Assembly: GCA_024643365.1 (NCBI GenBank)
Contig: JAHENC010000019.1
Coordinates: 1-64,000, forward strand
Direction of reading: 5' to 3'
DNA from: Crocinitomicaceae bacterium
GTDB lineage: Bacteria > Bacteroidota > Bacteroidia > Flavobacteriales_D > Crocinitomicaceae
DNA length: 64,000 nt
In this document: in pieces, positions 27,223-36,036 of the stretch
Layout of the letters: the number at the start of each line of letters is the position of its first letter
How positions within the stretch are numbered: position 1 is the stretch's first letter
Notes under the pieces: model-generated
The model's input: the letters and a program-made list of their open reading frames with translations, nothing else
Told to the model about the DNA's origin: nothing
Databases searched by the model: none
Made by a program: the position numbers and the translations under genes

Positions 27223-29103
27223 TTATTGCAGGGACTGATAGATGACGTGTTGAATTCGTGTTCTGATATTCATGTCTCTAATTTTCCAGTTGTCCTGGCT
27301 TGGATTCACTCGATTCGATAAGAAAATAAAAATTACCTTGTTTTTGGGATCAGCCCAAGCCAATGTGCCCGTAAATCCAGAGTGACCAAAACTCTGTGAA
27401 GAAGCTAATTCGTCACAAGTTCCCCCGCCACTTGCGTTCGGACGATCGAATCCAGCTCCGCGACGGTTACCCGGGAACTGTTGTTTGGTGTATTCGTTGC
27501 ATACGGACTCTGAAAAGAATTCCATTCCAGCGTATTTTCCTTTGTTTAAAAACAACTGCATGATACTCGCTAAATCTGTTGCATTTGCGAAAATTCCTGC
27601 GTGTCCTGCAACGCCACCTAACATCGCTGCACCGGGATCGTGAACGAATCCATGCAATAACTGCTTGCGGAATGCTTGGTCATTTTCCGTTGGAATAATA
27701 TGTGATTTATCGAAATGTTCCAAAGGTAAGTAGCGCATGTAGCGCAGTCCCATTGGGCGATAAATCTGTTTTTCCAAGTACGTATGTTGTTTTTGTCCAA
27801 TCTGTTTTTCCAGTATTTTTTGTGTGAAATAGTAACATAAATCTGAGTACTCATACTTCTTTGGTCCAAGGGTTGATCTCAAAATCTGCGCATACATGCT
27901 ATCCGTATAGGCATCATTGATATATAGTCCGGTCGCAACTTGACGTTCGAAACCGGGTTTTTGCGTTTGACTATAAACGTTTGTATTCCAAATCCCGTTT
28001 TGAATAGTGCGTTTGTAAAACGGAATCCATGGGGTTAGTCCGGCTTGATGTGCCATCATGTCGCGAATGAGAATGTTTCCAAATGGACCGTCACCCGTTA
28101 CCTCCGGAATGAACTCTTTTAATTTTTTATCAAGGGAATACTGTCCTTTGCTTTGCAAATGCATCGCTAACAAGGTCGAAGCGGCAATCTTTGTGACAGA
28201 TGCAATGTCGTATACATCCTGGTTTTGAACGTTTGATGCTTTGGCGTCATAGCTTTGTTTGCCATAGCATTTGCGCCAGATAATTTGATCGTTTACAGCC
28301 ACCAATATTTGACAACCGGGATACGCACCTTTTTCAATTCCTTCTTGAGCGATAAGGTCAATGCCGTATAGTTTCTTAGAATCGACACCGATTTCTTCTG
28401 GGCTACTGAATTTTAATCGTCCGTTGGATGAGGTTTGAATCGCTTGTCCGGCTGGAAATACTTGGTCCAAAGAATGGAGTTCCTTTCCTAGTTTCGCTGT
28501 TGCCCCAATGCTGCCAAAAATCAATTGACTAACCCGTTCTTGAGCTATTTCATGATTTTCTTTTGCCCAAATGATGGCATCAAATGCTTTCGTTGGAAGT
28601 TGAGCGATGATCGATTGATCACCGAAGACACACAGAATGACCTTTGAATGATGAGGCAAAGCATTGAATATTGTCGCGTCTAACGAATCCAATTTTGTTT
28701 CCTTTGTGGCATGAATACTTAGAAACACCACATCGTGCTGCGCCTGTTTAATGAATTCCTTTAATTCGTGGTCATGTAAACTTGGGCGTAAAAGTTGATC
28801 ATTTGATACATAGCGATCGAGTCCGTTGTGAAAAACTGTTGGATTCCCCCCAATGGAGATGTGTGCACTTTTGAAGTCTAGGTTTCCTAAAGGAAGTAAG
28901 TTATTCTTGTTCGCGATGACAACGATGGATTTTTCATAAGCCAAGGACTGTTCGTAGCTTGCTTTTCCATTCAATGAATCCAATTCACTTGAATACCATG
29001 TCGTGGGAGCATCCGGAAAAATAGGTGTCAGGTTGCGTTTGGACGGATTCATACAAAAAGCAAAGAAAAGTCCAGAAAATATAAGCGCTGCGCTGCGTAT
29101 CAT
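27223..29103 (-). CDS. Serine hydrolase (class C beta-lactamase fold) with an N-terminal GH3 C-terminal-like domain
   Basis: 626 residues, signal peptide or lipoprotein-like start (C17). Residues about 50-200 resemble the C-terminal alpha/beta domain of family-3 glycosidases (segments IVVIANKNNLLPLG and FGDQSIIAQLP). Residues about 230-620 are a serine beta-lactamase-like/penicillin-binding domain: S-x-x-K in ASVTK (Ser302, Lys305), a YSD triad (EYSDLCYY) and HSGFTG. Bacteroidota usually have a larger protein with a GH3 TIM barrel before these domains; here the barrel is absent. A peptidoglycan-active or esterase role is more likely than drug resistance. It converges on the M14 gene with a 3-nt gap. 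Confidence 0.82.
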   Translation of the reverse strand: MIRSAALIFSGLFFAFCMNPSKRNLTPIFPDAPTTWYSSELDSLNGKASYEQSLAYEKSIVVIANKNNLLPLGNLDFKSAHISIGGNPTVFHNGLDRYVSNDQLLRPSLHDHELKEFIKQAQHDVVFLSIHATKETKLDSLDATIFNALPHHSKVILCVFGDQSIIAQLPTKAFDAIIWAKENHEIAQERVSQLIFGSIGATAKLGKELHSLDQVFPAGQAIQTSSNGRLKFSSPEEIGVDSKKLYGIDLIAQEGIEKGAYPGCQILVAVNDQIIWRKCYGKQSYDAKASNVQNQDVYDIASVTKIAASTLLAMHLQSKGQYSLDKKLKEFIPEVTGDGPFGNILIRDMMAHQAGLTPWIPFYKRTIQNGIWNTNVYSQTQKPGFERQVATGLYINDAYTDSMYAQILRSTLGPKKYEYSDLCYYFTQKILEKQIGQKQHTYLEKQIYRPMGLRYMRYLPLEHFDKSHIIPTENDQAFRKQLLHGFVHDPGAAMLGGVAGHAGIFANATDLASIMQLFLNKGKYAGMEFFSESVCNEYTKQQFPGNRRGAGFDRPNASGGGTCDELASSQSFGHSGFTGTLAWADPKNKVIFIFLSNRVNPSQDNWKIRDMNIRTRIQHVIYQSLQ

Positions 29104-29308
29104 ACAGAAAAATTAATTTTTATAAAACTAAGAATTATTGTGCGCATAGATTCGAATTAATTCGTTTTACTCACGCTAAGTGTAGCTTTGACACTTACTT
29201 GAATATACTAAAAAAACCCGAATTTTAAAAATTAATTTATGCACAGAATACCCTCGTATCTGTTAGCAAAAACTAATGAAAATCATGTTTTAATAAAAAG
29301 ACTCAAAG
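29104..29308. other. Intergenic region between the serine hydrolase and pckA genes
   Basis: About 200 bp of AT-rich sequence between divergent genes. It holds one extra TAGCTTTG box (29183-29190, plus strand) inside a weak inverted repeat (AAGTGT/ACACTT). I see no ORF or structured RNA. It probably contains the promoter region of the minus-strand gene, but no exact -7 box is seen for it. Confidence 0.3.
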
Positions 29309-29316
29309 TAATTTTG
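29309..29316 (+). promoter_or_regulatory. -7 promoter box (TAATTTTG) for pckA
   Basis: TAATTTTG fits TAnnTTTG and lies 25-37 nt upstream of the possible pckA starts. Confidence 0.5.
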
Positions 29317-29352
29317 TGCCATCAATGAACAACAGAAGTTGTGCCAAAAAAA

Positions 29353-30963
29353 ATGGACATGGAATTACAAGGGAAATTTGGAAAAAATGCTGATTTAGCA
29401 GCCTCAATCGGTCTGACAAATCTAGGAGAACAGTTTTGGAATTTAAGTCCAGCTGAACTAGTAGAAGATTGCATCATTCTTGGTGAAGGGATGTTGACTG
29501 ATACGGGTGCTCTTGCGATTGAAACCGGAGAGTTCACAGGAAGATCTCCGAAAGACCGTTTCATTGTTCGTGATGAAAAGACAGAGGACGCTGTTTGGTG
29601 GGGTAATGTGAATATTGGTTTTACGCCTGAGCAATTCGATGCGCTTTACGACCGAATGAATGCATATTTAAACGGTAAAGACATTTATGTTCGCGACGTT
29701 GCTGCTTGTGCAGAAGAGAAATACCGAATGAATATTCGTGTGGTGACAGAGTTACCATGGTCAAGTCTTTTTGCAAACAACATGTTTTTGCGTTTGACAG
29801 ATAGTGAAATTGAAACATTCATGCCGGAATGGCATATTGTATGTGTTCCCAGCTTTCAGGCAGATCCAGCAATAGATGGTACACGTCAAGCTAATTTCGC
29901 TATTTTGAACTTCACCAAAAAAATGATTCTAATTGGTGGAACAGGTTATACGGGTGAAATTAAGAAAGGGATTTTCTCCGCCTTGAATTTCATTCTTCCA
30001 CACGAGAAAAATGTTCTTTCCATGCACTGCTCCGCAAATATTGGTGAAGCAGGTGATACAGCGATCTTCTTCGGACTTTCAGGAACAGGAAAAACAACAT
30101 TGTCTTCTGATCCGAATCGTCGTTTAATTGGGGACGATGAGCATGGGTGGAGCGAAAGCCGCGTATTTAACTTCGAAGGTGGATGTTATGCCAAAACCAT
30201 AGATTTAAGTCGCGAGAAAGAACCACAGATATACGATGCTATTCGTTTTGGAGCCTTGTTGGAGAACATTGGATTTGTAGATGGAACATCGACACCCGAT
30301 TACGCGGATGGATTCATCACAGAGAATACACGTGTTTCTTATCCAATCAACCATATTGACAATATTGCTGTGCCATCGATTGGTGGTTCACCAAAAAACA
30401 TATTTTTCCTTACAGCTGATGCATTTGGTGTTTTGCCTCCGATTTCTAAATTGACGACAGAACAAGCAATGTATCACTTCATGTCGGGATATACAGCGAA
30501 AGTTGCTGGTACAGAAGTAGGAATTACGGAACCAACGACAACTTTCTCTGCAGGATTCGGTGCAGCTTTTCTTCCTTTGCATCCAGCGAAATACGCAAAG
30601 TTGTTAGGAGATAAATTAGCAGGAACCGATATCAATGTTTGGTTAATCAACACAGGTTGGTCCGGTGGATCTTATGGTGTTGGAAGTCGAATGAAACTTT
30701 CGTACACACGAGCGATGATCACTGCTGCATTAACGGGTAAATTAAATGATGTTTCCTTTGAGAAAATGCCAATTTTCGATTTAGCGTTCCCTACTTCTTG
30801 TGAAGGAGTTCCAGCGGAATTATTGAATCCAAGAAATACGTGGGCCGATAAAGCGGCTTACGATGCCACATCTGCAAGTTTAGCGGAGAAGTTTGTGTCC
30901 AACTTTGAAAAGTTCGCGGCAGAGACTCATCCATCTATATTAGCAGCAGCGCCACAAGTTTAG
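29353..30963 (+). CDS. pckA: Phosphoenolpyruvate carboxykinase (ATP)
   Basis: Converts oxaloacetate and ATP to PEP in gluconeogenesis. The ATP type is shown by the P-loop GLSGTGKTTLS, the kinase-2 segment LIGDDEHGW, the GEFTGRSPKDRF start region and NTGWSGGSYGVGSRMKLS. The ORF track begins at GTG 29341 (540 residues); I prefer ATG 29353 (536), with ATG 29359 also possible. A strong terminator follows. It is likely a single-gene unit regulated by carbon state. Confidence 0.96.
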   Translation: MDMELQGKFGKNADLAASIGLTNLGEQFWNLSPAELVEDCIILGEGMLTDTGALAIETGEFTGRSPKDRFIVRDEKTEDAVWWGNVNIGFTPEQFDALYDRMNAYLNGKDIYVRDVAACAEEKYRMNIRVVTELPWSSLFANNMFLRLTDSEIETFMPEWHIVCVPSFQADPAIDGTRQANFAILNFTKKMILIGGTGYTGEIKKGIFSALNFILPHEKNVLSMHCSANIGEAGDTAIFFGLSGTGKTTLSSDPNRRLIGDDEHGWSESRVFNFEGGCYAKTIDLSREKEPQIYDAIRFGALLENIGFVDGTSTPDYADGFITENTRVSYPINHIDNIAVPSIGGSPKNIFFLTADAFGVLPPISKLTTEQAMYHFMSGYTAKVAGTEVGITEPTTTFSAGFGAAFLPLHPAKYAKLLGDKLAGTDINVWLINTGWSGGSYGVGSRMKLSYTRAMITAALTGKLNDVSFEKMPIFDLAFPTSCEGVPAELLNPRNTWADKAAYDATSASLAEKFVSNFEKFAAETHPSILAAAPQV

Positions 30964-31001
30964 GTCTAAGTCCTTTCCATCAATCAGCAAGAGCTTAGAT
31001 T

Positions 31002-31034
31002 AAGCCCCTGACAGCAATGTTAGGGGCTTTTTTT
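31002..31034 (+). terminator. Intrinsic terminator of pckA
   Basis: AAGCCCCTGACA-GCAA-TGTTAGGGGCTT is a 12-bp stem with one G-T wobble and a GNRA loop, followed by a T-tract. Confidence 0.92.
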
Positions 31035-31182
31035 ATGTGTCTAGCATACGCAAAATTCCACAAACGTGGGTAAAACAATTCGACAGGATGAAACTGTTGC
31101 GTAGAAAAGAAAGTTACGAGGGATTGAAAATTCTTTATTGCGGAGGGTGCGGTGACGAGCGGTTTAAAAAGTCGCCATAAAC
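31035..31182. other. Unassigned intergenic stretch between two terminators
   Basis: About 150 bp between the pckA and rpmH terminators. It has a small stem CCAC-AAAC-GTGG and no ORF longer than a few codons that looks real. It is less AT-rich than other spacers here. I see no tRNA or known RNA pattern. Confidence 0.3.
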
Positions 31183-31212
31183 AAAAAAAGCCCTGACGAG
31201 TGGTCAGGGCTT
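31183..31212 (-). terminator. Intrinsic terminator of rpmH
   Basis: On the minus strand GCCCTGAC and GTCAGGGC form a stem around a 5-nt loop, followed by seven T. It sits 20 nt after the rpmH stop. Confidence 0.88.
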
Positions 31213-31231
31213 ACATATCTTTGAAAAAGAA

Positions 31232-31390
31232 TTAACGTTTGTGGAAAGGCTCGTCAGAAACAGTTAATTTCTTTCTTCCTTTTTTGCGTCGCGCAGCCAA
31301 AACTCTACGACCATTTTTTGTAGCCATACGGCTTCGGAATCCGTGTTTGTTTCTTCTTTTTCTTACCGATGGTTGAAACGTTCTTTTCAT
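31232..31390 (-). CDS. rpmH: 50S ribosomal protein L34
   Basis: Too short for the ORF track. The minus strand encodes 52 residues starting [20 protein letters not shown], with [20 protein letters not shown] following, which is unmistakable bL34. It is slightly longer than the 44-46-residue norm through a C-terminal tail ([11 protein letters not shown]), which is common in Bacteroidota. It has its own promoter and terminator. The usual neighbours rnpA and dnaA are absent, as often in this phylum. Confidence 0.98.
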   Translation of the reverse strand: MKRTFQPSVRKRRNKHGFRSRMATKNGRRVLAARRKKGRKKLTVSDEPFHKR

Positions 31391-31424
31391 GTCGTATCTT
31401 AATTATGTAATCTATTTTGGGTTG

Positions 31425-31454
31425 CAAAGATATTGATTTTTTTAAAATTTCAAA
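31425..31454 (-). promoter_or_regulatory. Promoter of rpmH
   Basis: On the minus strand TTTG, an 18-nt spacer and TATCTTTG. The -7 box ends 34 nt before the ATG. Confidence 0.7.
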
Positions 31455-31504
31455 TTCTTTCGACAAAATTATTTAAAAAAACTACTTTACCGTACAAAGC
31501 GACG

Positions 31505-31512
31505 TAAATTTG
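31505..31512 (+). promoter_or_regulatory. -7 promoter box (TAAATTTG) for the ABC exporter gene
   Basis: TAAATTTG fits TAnnTTTG and ends 16 nt before the ATG at 31529. Confidence 0.5.
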
Positions 31513-31528
31513 TAAAAAGAATTATTCC

Positions 31529-33343
31529 ATGCTGAGACCAAAAAAAGAGCAAAAAGAAAAGGTAAAAATCACGAAATCAAGCATTAAGAAAGCGAAGGGA
31601 ATTTTTGCATACCTCAGACCATATGCAGGGATATATTTTATCGGCTGGATATTTTTGGTCTTGAGTACTTCTGCTGGACTCGTTTTTCCTTATTTAATGG
31701 GAAAATTATTGGGTGCAGGAGCTTCTACCTCGAACATGTCAGATGCAATTGGACTCATAGATATGTCTAACATCAACAGTGTGGCCATTGCGTTATTTGT
31801 CCTTTTTGGCTTTCAATCTTTATTCTCCTTTGTGCGCGTTGTCCTGTTCAATAATGTGACAGAAAATGCCTTGCGAGATTTGAGAAACGATGCTTTTTCG
31901 AAATTGGTGTACATGCCTATGGACTTCTTCAACCGAAACAAGGTGGGAGAGTTAACGAGTCGTTTGTCTTCGGATATCGCTCAAATTCAAGAAACATTAA
32001 GAACGACTATCGCGGAATTCTTCCGTCAAATCATTATCGTTGTCGGTGGAATTTTATTCCTATTCTTCATTTCATGGAAATTAGCCTTGATCATGTTGGG
32101 AACTGTTCCTGTCATGGCGATTGTTGCGGTGATTTTTGGACGTTACATTCGTAAATTGAGCAAAGAAGCACAAGACTACATCGCAGAATCGAATTCCATC
32201 GTTGAGGAAGCATTGACAGGAATCGCTAATGTGAAGTCATTTACCAATGAGTTCTTTATCTTTTCCAACTACAAAAAATCCACGCAACAAACCCGCGACT
32301 TGAATGTCCGCAGTGGAATTTGGCGCGGTCTATTCGTTTCCTTCATCATTTTCTGCTTATTCGGTGCCATTGTGTTTATCGTTTGGAGAGGACTATTGAT
32401 GACCCAAGGAGCGAATCCAGAATTGAATACAGAAGGATTCTATCAATTTGTCTTGTTTACGATTATGATGGGGGCATCCGTTGGATCCTTGCCGGATTTA
32501 TACGCAAGTGTTCAGAAAGCGATTGGTGCGACGGAAAATTTAATGGACATCATTCATCAGGAAACGGAAGTTCAACTGAATCATGGAACAAGAAAGGATC
32601 GTTTAACAGGAAGCATTTCATTTGAAAAAGTTCATTTCTCTTATCCACAAAGAAGTGACGTAGAAGTCTTGAAAGGAATTTCCTTCGACATCAAACAAAA
32701 TCAAACTTTGGCACTTGTTGGACAAAGTGGTTCAGGTAAGTCGACGATTTCAAATTTATTGTTGCAATTCTACACCTTGAATGAAGGTGGAATCACATTT
32801 GATGGAATTCCAGCGAAGGATTTCGAATTAAATGCGCTCAGAGAGCAAATGGCGATTGTTCCCCAAGAAGTTATCCTTTTCTCTGGAAACATACGGGAAA
32901 ACATCTTATTTGGTAATCCAGCGGCAACGGAGGAGCAAATCATCGAGGCAGCCAAGCAAGCAAATGCCTGGGAATTCATCGATGCTTTTCCAAATAAACT
33001 GGATACTGAAGTAGGAGATAGGGGAATTCAACTTTCTGGTGGACAAAAACAGCGCATTGCGATTGCACGAGCGATTTTGAAAAATCCAACGATATTAATT
33101 TTGGACGAGGCGACTTCTGCCTTGGATTCTGAATCCGAACGTTTGGTGCAAGATGCGTTGGATAAGTTAATGAAGGGAAGAACTTCGGTTGTGATTGCGC
33201 ACCGTCTTTCTACGATTCGTAACGCCGATCAAATTTTGGTCCTTCAATCTGGAAAAGTGGAAGAGTCCGGAACGCATCAGTCCTTGATGGAATTAAAAGG
33301 ATTGTACGCAGACTACGTTGGATTGCAGTCCATGAATCAATAA
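31529..33343 (+). CDS. ABC exporter, fused permease and ATPase (MsbA-like)
   Basis: 604 residues: a six-helix transmembrane domain (about 30-340) and a nucleotide-binding domain (about 365-600). Walker A is GQSGSGKST, the signature is LSGGQKQR and Walker B is ILILDEATSALD, with the H-loop in VIAHRLST. It works as a homodimer or heterodimer in the inner membrane. The family includes lipid A flippases and multidrug exporters; nothing here picks between them. It is a single-gene unit, with a convergent ftsY 23 nt downstream. Confidence 0.93.
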   Translation: MLRPKKEQKEKVKITKSSIKKAKGIFAYLRPYAGIYFIGWIFLVLSTSAGLVFPYLMGKLLGAGASTSNMSDAIGLIDMSNINSVAIALFVLFGFQSLFSFVRVVLFNNVTENALRDLRNDAFSKLVYMPMDFFNRNKVGELTSRLSSDIAQIQETLRTTIAEFFRQIIIVVGGILFLFFISWKLALIMLGTVPVMAIVAVIFGRYIRKLSKEAQDYIAESNSIVEEALTGIANVKSFTNEFFIFSNYKKSTQQTRDLNVRSGIWRGLFVSFIIFCLFGAIVFIVWRGLLMTQGANPELNTEGFYQFVLFTIMMGASVGSLPDLYASVQKAIGATENLMDIIHQETEVQLNHGTRKDRLTGSISFEKVHFSYPQRSDVEVLKGISFDIKQNQTLALVGQSGSGKSTISNLLLQFYTLNEGGITFDGIPAKDFELNALREQMAIVPQEVILFSGNIRENILFGNPAATEEQIIEAAKQANAWEFIDAFPNKLDTEVGDRGIQLSGGQKQRIAIARAILKNPTILILDEATSALDSESERLVQDALDKLMKGRTSVVIAHRLSTIRNADQILVLQSGKVEESGTHQSLMELKGLYADYVGLQSMNQ

Positions 33344-33366
33344 GCTTCGTAAAAGTGTTGGTAGAT

Positions 33367-34326
33367 TTATTCGGAGAACAATGATTCAACGAATAATTTT
33401 CGGTCGAAAAGTTGGAGGTCTTCCATTTTCTCGCCAATCCCGATGTATTTAACGGGAATTTTCATTTGGTCGGAAATTCCAATGATTACACCGCCTTTTG
33501 CTGTGCCATCTAATTTCGTTACTGCCAATGCGTTGATGTCGGTTGCTTGCGCAAATTGTTTTGCTTGTTCAAAGGCGTTTTGTCCGGTAGAACCATCCAA
33601 AACCAATAAAATTTCATGTGGTGCACCTGGAATGATTTTTTCCATCACACGTTTAATTTTCGTCAACTCTGCCATTAAATTCACTTTGTTGTGAAGTCTT
33701 CCGGCTGTATCGATGATGACCACGTCTGCTCCTTGCGATTTAGCTGATTGTAAGGTGTCGAATGCTACACTTGCTGGATCTGCGCCCATTCCTTGTTGAA
33801 CGATCGGCACATCGACGCGTTTGGACCAAATAATCAATTGTTCCACAGCTGCTGCACGGAAGGTATCTGCTGCGCCAAGTACGACTTTTAATCCAGAAGC
33901 TTTAAATTGGTGAGCAAGTTTTCCAATGGTGGTTGTTTTTCCCACACCATTTACACCTACTACCATAATCACGTATGGATTTCCATCCGTAGGTTTCTCA
34001 ATTTCAAGGTGACCGTTTTGGTTCGAATTGTTTTCTTCGAGTAGGGAGATGATTTCCTCGCGAAGGACTTGATTTAATTCTGCTGTTCCCATGACTTTAT
34101 CTTTGGAAACGCGCGCTTGAATTCGGTCAATGATTTTTAGGGTGGTTTCTACCCCGACATCCGATGTAATCAACATCTCTTCTAGGTTATCCAACACTTC
34201 ATCATCCACATGGGATTTACCCACGAGGAGACGTGCAATCTTTGAAAAGAAAGTTTGTTTTGTCTTCTCTAGGCCTTGGTCTAGTGTTTCTTTTTTAGAT
34301 TTCGAGAAAAAATCAAATAGTCCCAT
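33367..34326 (-). CDS. ftsY: Signal recognition particle receptor FtsY
   Basis: SRP-receptor GTPase, 319 residues, with a short N-terminus lacking the acidic A domain of E. coli. The N domain is about 1-110 and the G domain follows: P-loop GVNGVGKTTTIGKLA, DTFRAAA, IDTAGRLHNK, TKLDGTAKGG and GIGEKMEDL. It lies downstream of rpmB-rpmG-DUF4295, a standard Bacteroidota order. A hairpin separates it from the ribosomal genes and may attenuate transcription. Confidence 0.97.
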   Translation of the reverse strand: MGLFDFFSKSKKETLDQGLEKTKQTFFSKIARLLVGKSHVDDEVLDNLEEMLITSDVGVETTLKIIDRIQARVSKDKVMGTAELNQVLREEIISLLEENNSNQNGHLEIEKPTDGNPYVIMVVGVNGVGKTTTIGKLAHQFKASGLKVVLGAADTFRAAAVEQLIIWSKRVDVPIVQQGMGADPASVAFDTLQSAKSQGADVVIIDTAGRLHNKVNLMAELTKIKRVMEKIIPGAPHEILLVLDGSTGQNAFEQAKQFAQATDINALAVTKLDGTAKGGVIIGISDQMKIPVKYIGIGEKMEDLQLFDRKLFVESLFSE

Positions 34327-34337
34327 GTTTTAAAGAT

Positions 34338-34370
34338 AAAAAAAAAGCTCCCTGAAGTGGAAGCTTTTTA
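34338..34370 (-). terminator. Terminator or attenuator between the DUF4295 gene and ftsY
   Basis: On the minus strand AAAAAGCTTCC and GGAGCTTTTT pair with one bulge and are followed by a long T-run. It lies 16-50 nt after the DUF4295 stop and just before ftsY, so it could lower ftsY relative to the ribosomal genes. Confidence 0.75.
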
Positions 34371-34386
34371 CAAGGTTTTATGAGGA

Positions 34387-34542
34387 TTAGTTCTTAGCGA
34401 ACCATTCTTTAACTTTATCGTTAAGTACCATTTCCTCTTTAAATGTGTAAGAATTCGATTTCTCGGATTTTACCATTTTAATCACTTTCGTATGTTCTTT
34501 ACCGCCACCTTTTTGTAGGGAAGCTACAACTTTCTTTGCCAT
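34387..34542 (-). CDS. DUF4295 family small protein (Bacteroidota ribosomal cluster)
   Basis: Too short for the ORF track. The minus strand gives 51 residues, MAKKVVASLQKGGGKEHTKV at the start and VLNDKVKEWFAKN at the end. It matches the Bacteroidota DUF4295 family, which is nearly always encoded between rpmG and ftsY. The protein is basic and very likely ribosome-associated, but its role is not established. It is 7 nt after rpmG. Confidence 0.93.
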   Translation of the reverse strand: MAKKVVASLQKGGGKEHTKVIKMVKSEKSNSYTFKEEMVLNDKVKEWFAKN

Positions 34543-34549
34543 GTCCTAG

Positions 34550-34738
34550 TTATTTAATTTCTTTATGAACAGTCATTCTCTTTAAGATCGGATTGAATTT
34601 TTTAATCTCCATACGATCCGGTGTGTTTTTACGGTTTTTCGTCGTGATGTAACGCGACGTACCTGCCATGCCTGAATCTTTGTGCTCCGTGCACTCTAAT
34701 ATCACTTGGATGCGGTTACCTTTACTCTTCTTAGCCAT
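34550..34738 (-). CDS. rpmG: 50S ribosomal protein L33
   Basis: bL33, 62 residues, with the family pattern [14 protein letters not shown] and [21 protein letters not shown]. It has a single Cys and so is the zinc-free form. It lies between rpmB (32 nt upstream) and the DUF4295 gene. Confidence 0.97.
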   Translation of the reverse strand: MAKKSKGNRIQVILECTEHKDSGMAGTSRYITTKNRKNTPDRMEIKKFNPILKRMTVHKEIK

Positions 34739-34770
34739 TTTCTTCTTATTTTATCTGTTTCGCAACAGTT

Positions 34771-35007
34771 TTATTTTAAAAAACCTTTCTGACGAGCTTC
34801 TTTGATACAAGCGGCAATACCTTTCTTGTTAATCGTGCGAAGTGCAGATGTTGAAATTTTTAATGTGATGTAAGCTTCTTCTTCTGGAAGAAAAAACTTT
34901 TTCGTAACCAAATTTGGGTAAAATCTACGTTTGGTTTTACGATTGGAGTGAGAAACATTGTTCCCAACCATTACTGACTTACCTGTTAATTGACAAACTC
35001 TTGACAT
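34771..35007 (-). CDS. rpmB: 50S ribosomal protein L28
   Basis: bL28, 78 residues from ATG 35007 (MSRVCQLTGKSVMVGNNVSH). The ORF track extends 54 residues upstream, across the promoter, so that start is wrong. The zinc-binding Cys pairs of some L28 proteins are absent. It is the first gene of the rpmB-rpmG-DUF4295 unit. Confidence 0.98.
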   Translation of the reverse strand: MSRVCQLTGKSVMVGNNVSHSNRKTKRRFYPNLVTKKFFLPEEEAYITLKISTSALRTINKKGIAACIKEARQKGFLK

Positions 35008-35044
35008 GTCTTTAAAATTACTTATAAATGTAAAAAAGCGGATG

Positions 35045-35075
35045 CAAAGGTAACAAACTTTTGAAATTCCACAAA
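35045..35075 (-). promoter_or_regulatory. Consensus promoter for rpmB
   Basis: TTTG, a 19-nt spacer and TACCTTTG on the minus strand, a full consensus match. The -7 box ends 37 nt before the ATG. Confidence 0.85.
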
Positions 35076-35128
35076 CGATTTTACGAATATTCCCAAAAAA
35101 AACTTTTGACCCTTGTTTTTTGTTGGAA

Positions 35129-36034
35129 TTAGGCCATTGCATTTCGTGGATGAAACGACAAAATCGCATCCCTCAAGAAGCGTTGATCGAGGTGCGTATA
35201 GATCTCCGTTGTTGTGATGGATTCGTGTCCCAACATCTCCTGAATCGCCCGTAAATTGGCGCCTCCTTCAATGAGATGCGTCGCAAAACTATGTCGAAAG
35301 GTATGTGGGGAAATGTTCTTTTTGAGTCCGATGCTTTCTGCTAAATTTTTGATGATCGTAAAGACCATCACACGGGTCAATTGTGCCCCTCTGCGGTTCA
35401 GAAAAACAATATTTTCACTTCCTTTTTGGATGTTCAAATGGTTACGGATGTGCTGCTGATAAATCTCGATTTCTTTCTGAACTTGTGGACTCACCGGTAC
35501 CAAACGTTCCTTGTTTCCTTTTCCAATCACCCGGATAAATCCTTCCTCAAAAAACAAATCTGAGAAACGCAGTCCAACGAGTTCACTTACGCGCAAGCCA
35601 CAACTATACAAGGTTTCCAGCATGGCGCGATTTCGGTGCCCTTCGTTTTTACTCAAATCAATTGCCGCGAGTAAGGCATCGATTTCTTCAATGGTCAACA
35701 CTTCGGGAAGTTTTCTTCCCAATTTGGGTTGTTCGAGCAGTTCACTAGGATCCACCTTGGTCAAATTTTCAAGAATGAGAAAGCCATAAAACTGTTTGAT
35801 GCCAGAAATGATGCGCGCTTGACTTCGTGCACTTAATCCTAGGTCGAAAAGTGTGGAAAGAAATTGCTTTAAGTCCTCATAACTTAGTTGATCTGGCATC
35901 TTTGAGGAGGTTGCTGCAAAGTCCTTTAGTTTATCGACATCGTTTTGATACGCCAAGATGGAATTCTCCGCCAATCCCTTTTCGATTTTCAGGTATGAAA
36001 CAAAATCCTTAATATAGCGTTCCCAATTCGACAT
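35129..36034 (-). CDS. xerD: Site-specific tyrosine recombinase XerD
   Basis: 301 residues. The N-terminal SAM-like core-binding domain (about 1-90) begins with YLKIEKGLAENSILAYQND. The catalytic domain has Arg in CGLRVSELVGL, H-x-x-R in SPHTFRHSFATHL, His in MLGHESITTTEIYTH and the nucleophile Tyr in the same segment. It most likely resolves chromosome dimers at dif with XerC. No attachment site or mobile genes surround it. Its start codon is 2 nt from the divergent aroQ start. Confidence 0.95.
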   Translation of the reverse strand: MSNWERYIKDFVSYLKIEKGLAENSILAYQNDVDKLKDFAATSSKMPDQLSYEDLKQFLSTLFDLGLSARSQARIISGIKQFYGFLILENLTKVDPSELLEQPKLGRKLPEVLTIEEIDALLAAIDLSKNEGHRNRAMLETLYSCGLRVSELVGLRFSDLFFEEGFIRVIGKGNKERLVPVSPQVQKEIEIYQQHIRNHLNIQKGSENIVFLNRRGAQLTRVMVFTIIKNLAESIGLKKNISPHTFRHSFATHLIEGGANLRAIQEMLGHESITTTEIYTHLDQRFLRDAILSFHPRNAMA

Positions 36035-36036
36035 CT

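Noticed and set aside
27223-29103. Beta-lactamase conferring drug resistance
   Set aside because: The S-x-x-K fold is shared by many esterases and peptidases, and the fusion to a GH3-like domain suggests an envelope role.
29178-29196. Inverted repeat AAGTGT-N7-ACACTT before pckA as an operator
   Set aside because: The arms are only 6 bp and it lies more than 100 bp from the pckA promoter box; chance is likely in AT-rich sequence.
34771-35169. 132-residue version of L28
   Set aside because: The first 54 residues cross a full-consensus promoter and do not match L28; the 78-residue form from 35007 is the real protein.
35129-36034. Tyrosine recombinase as the integrase of a mobile element
   Set aside because: The protein is XerD-like, the flanks are housekeeping genes, and I see no tRNA, att repeat or cargo.
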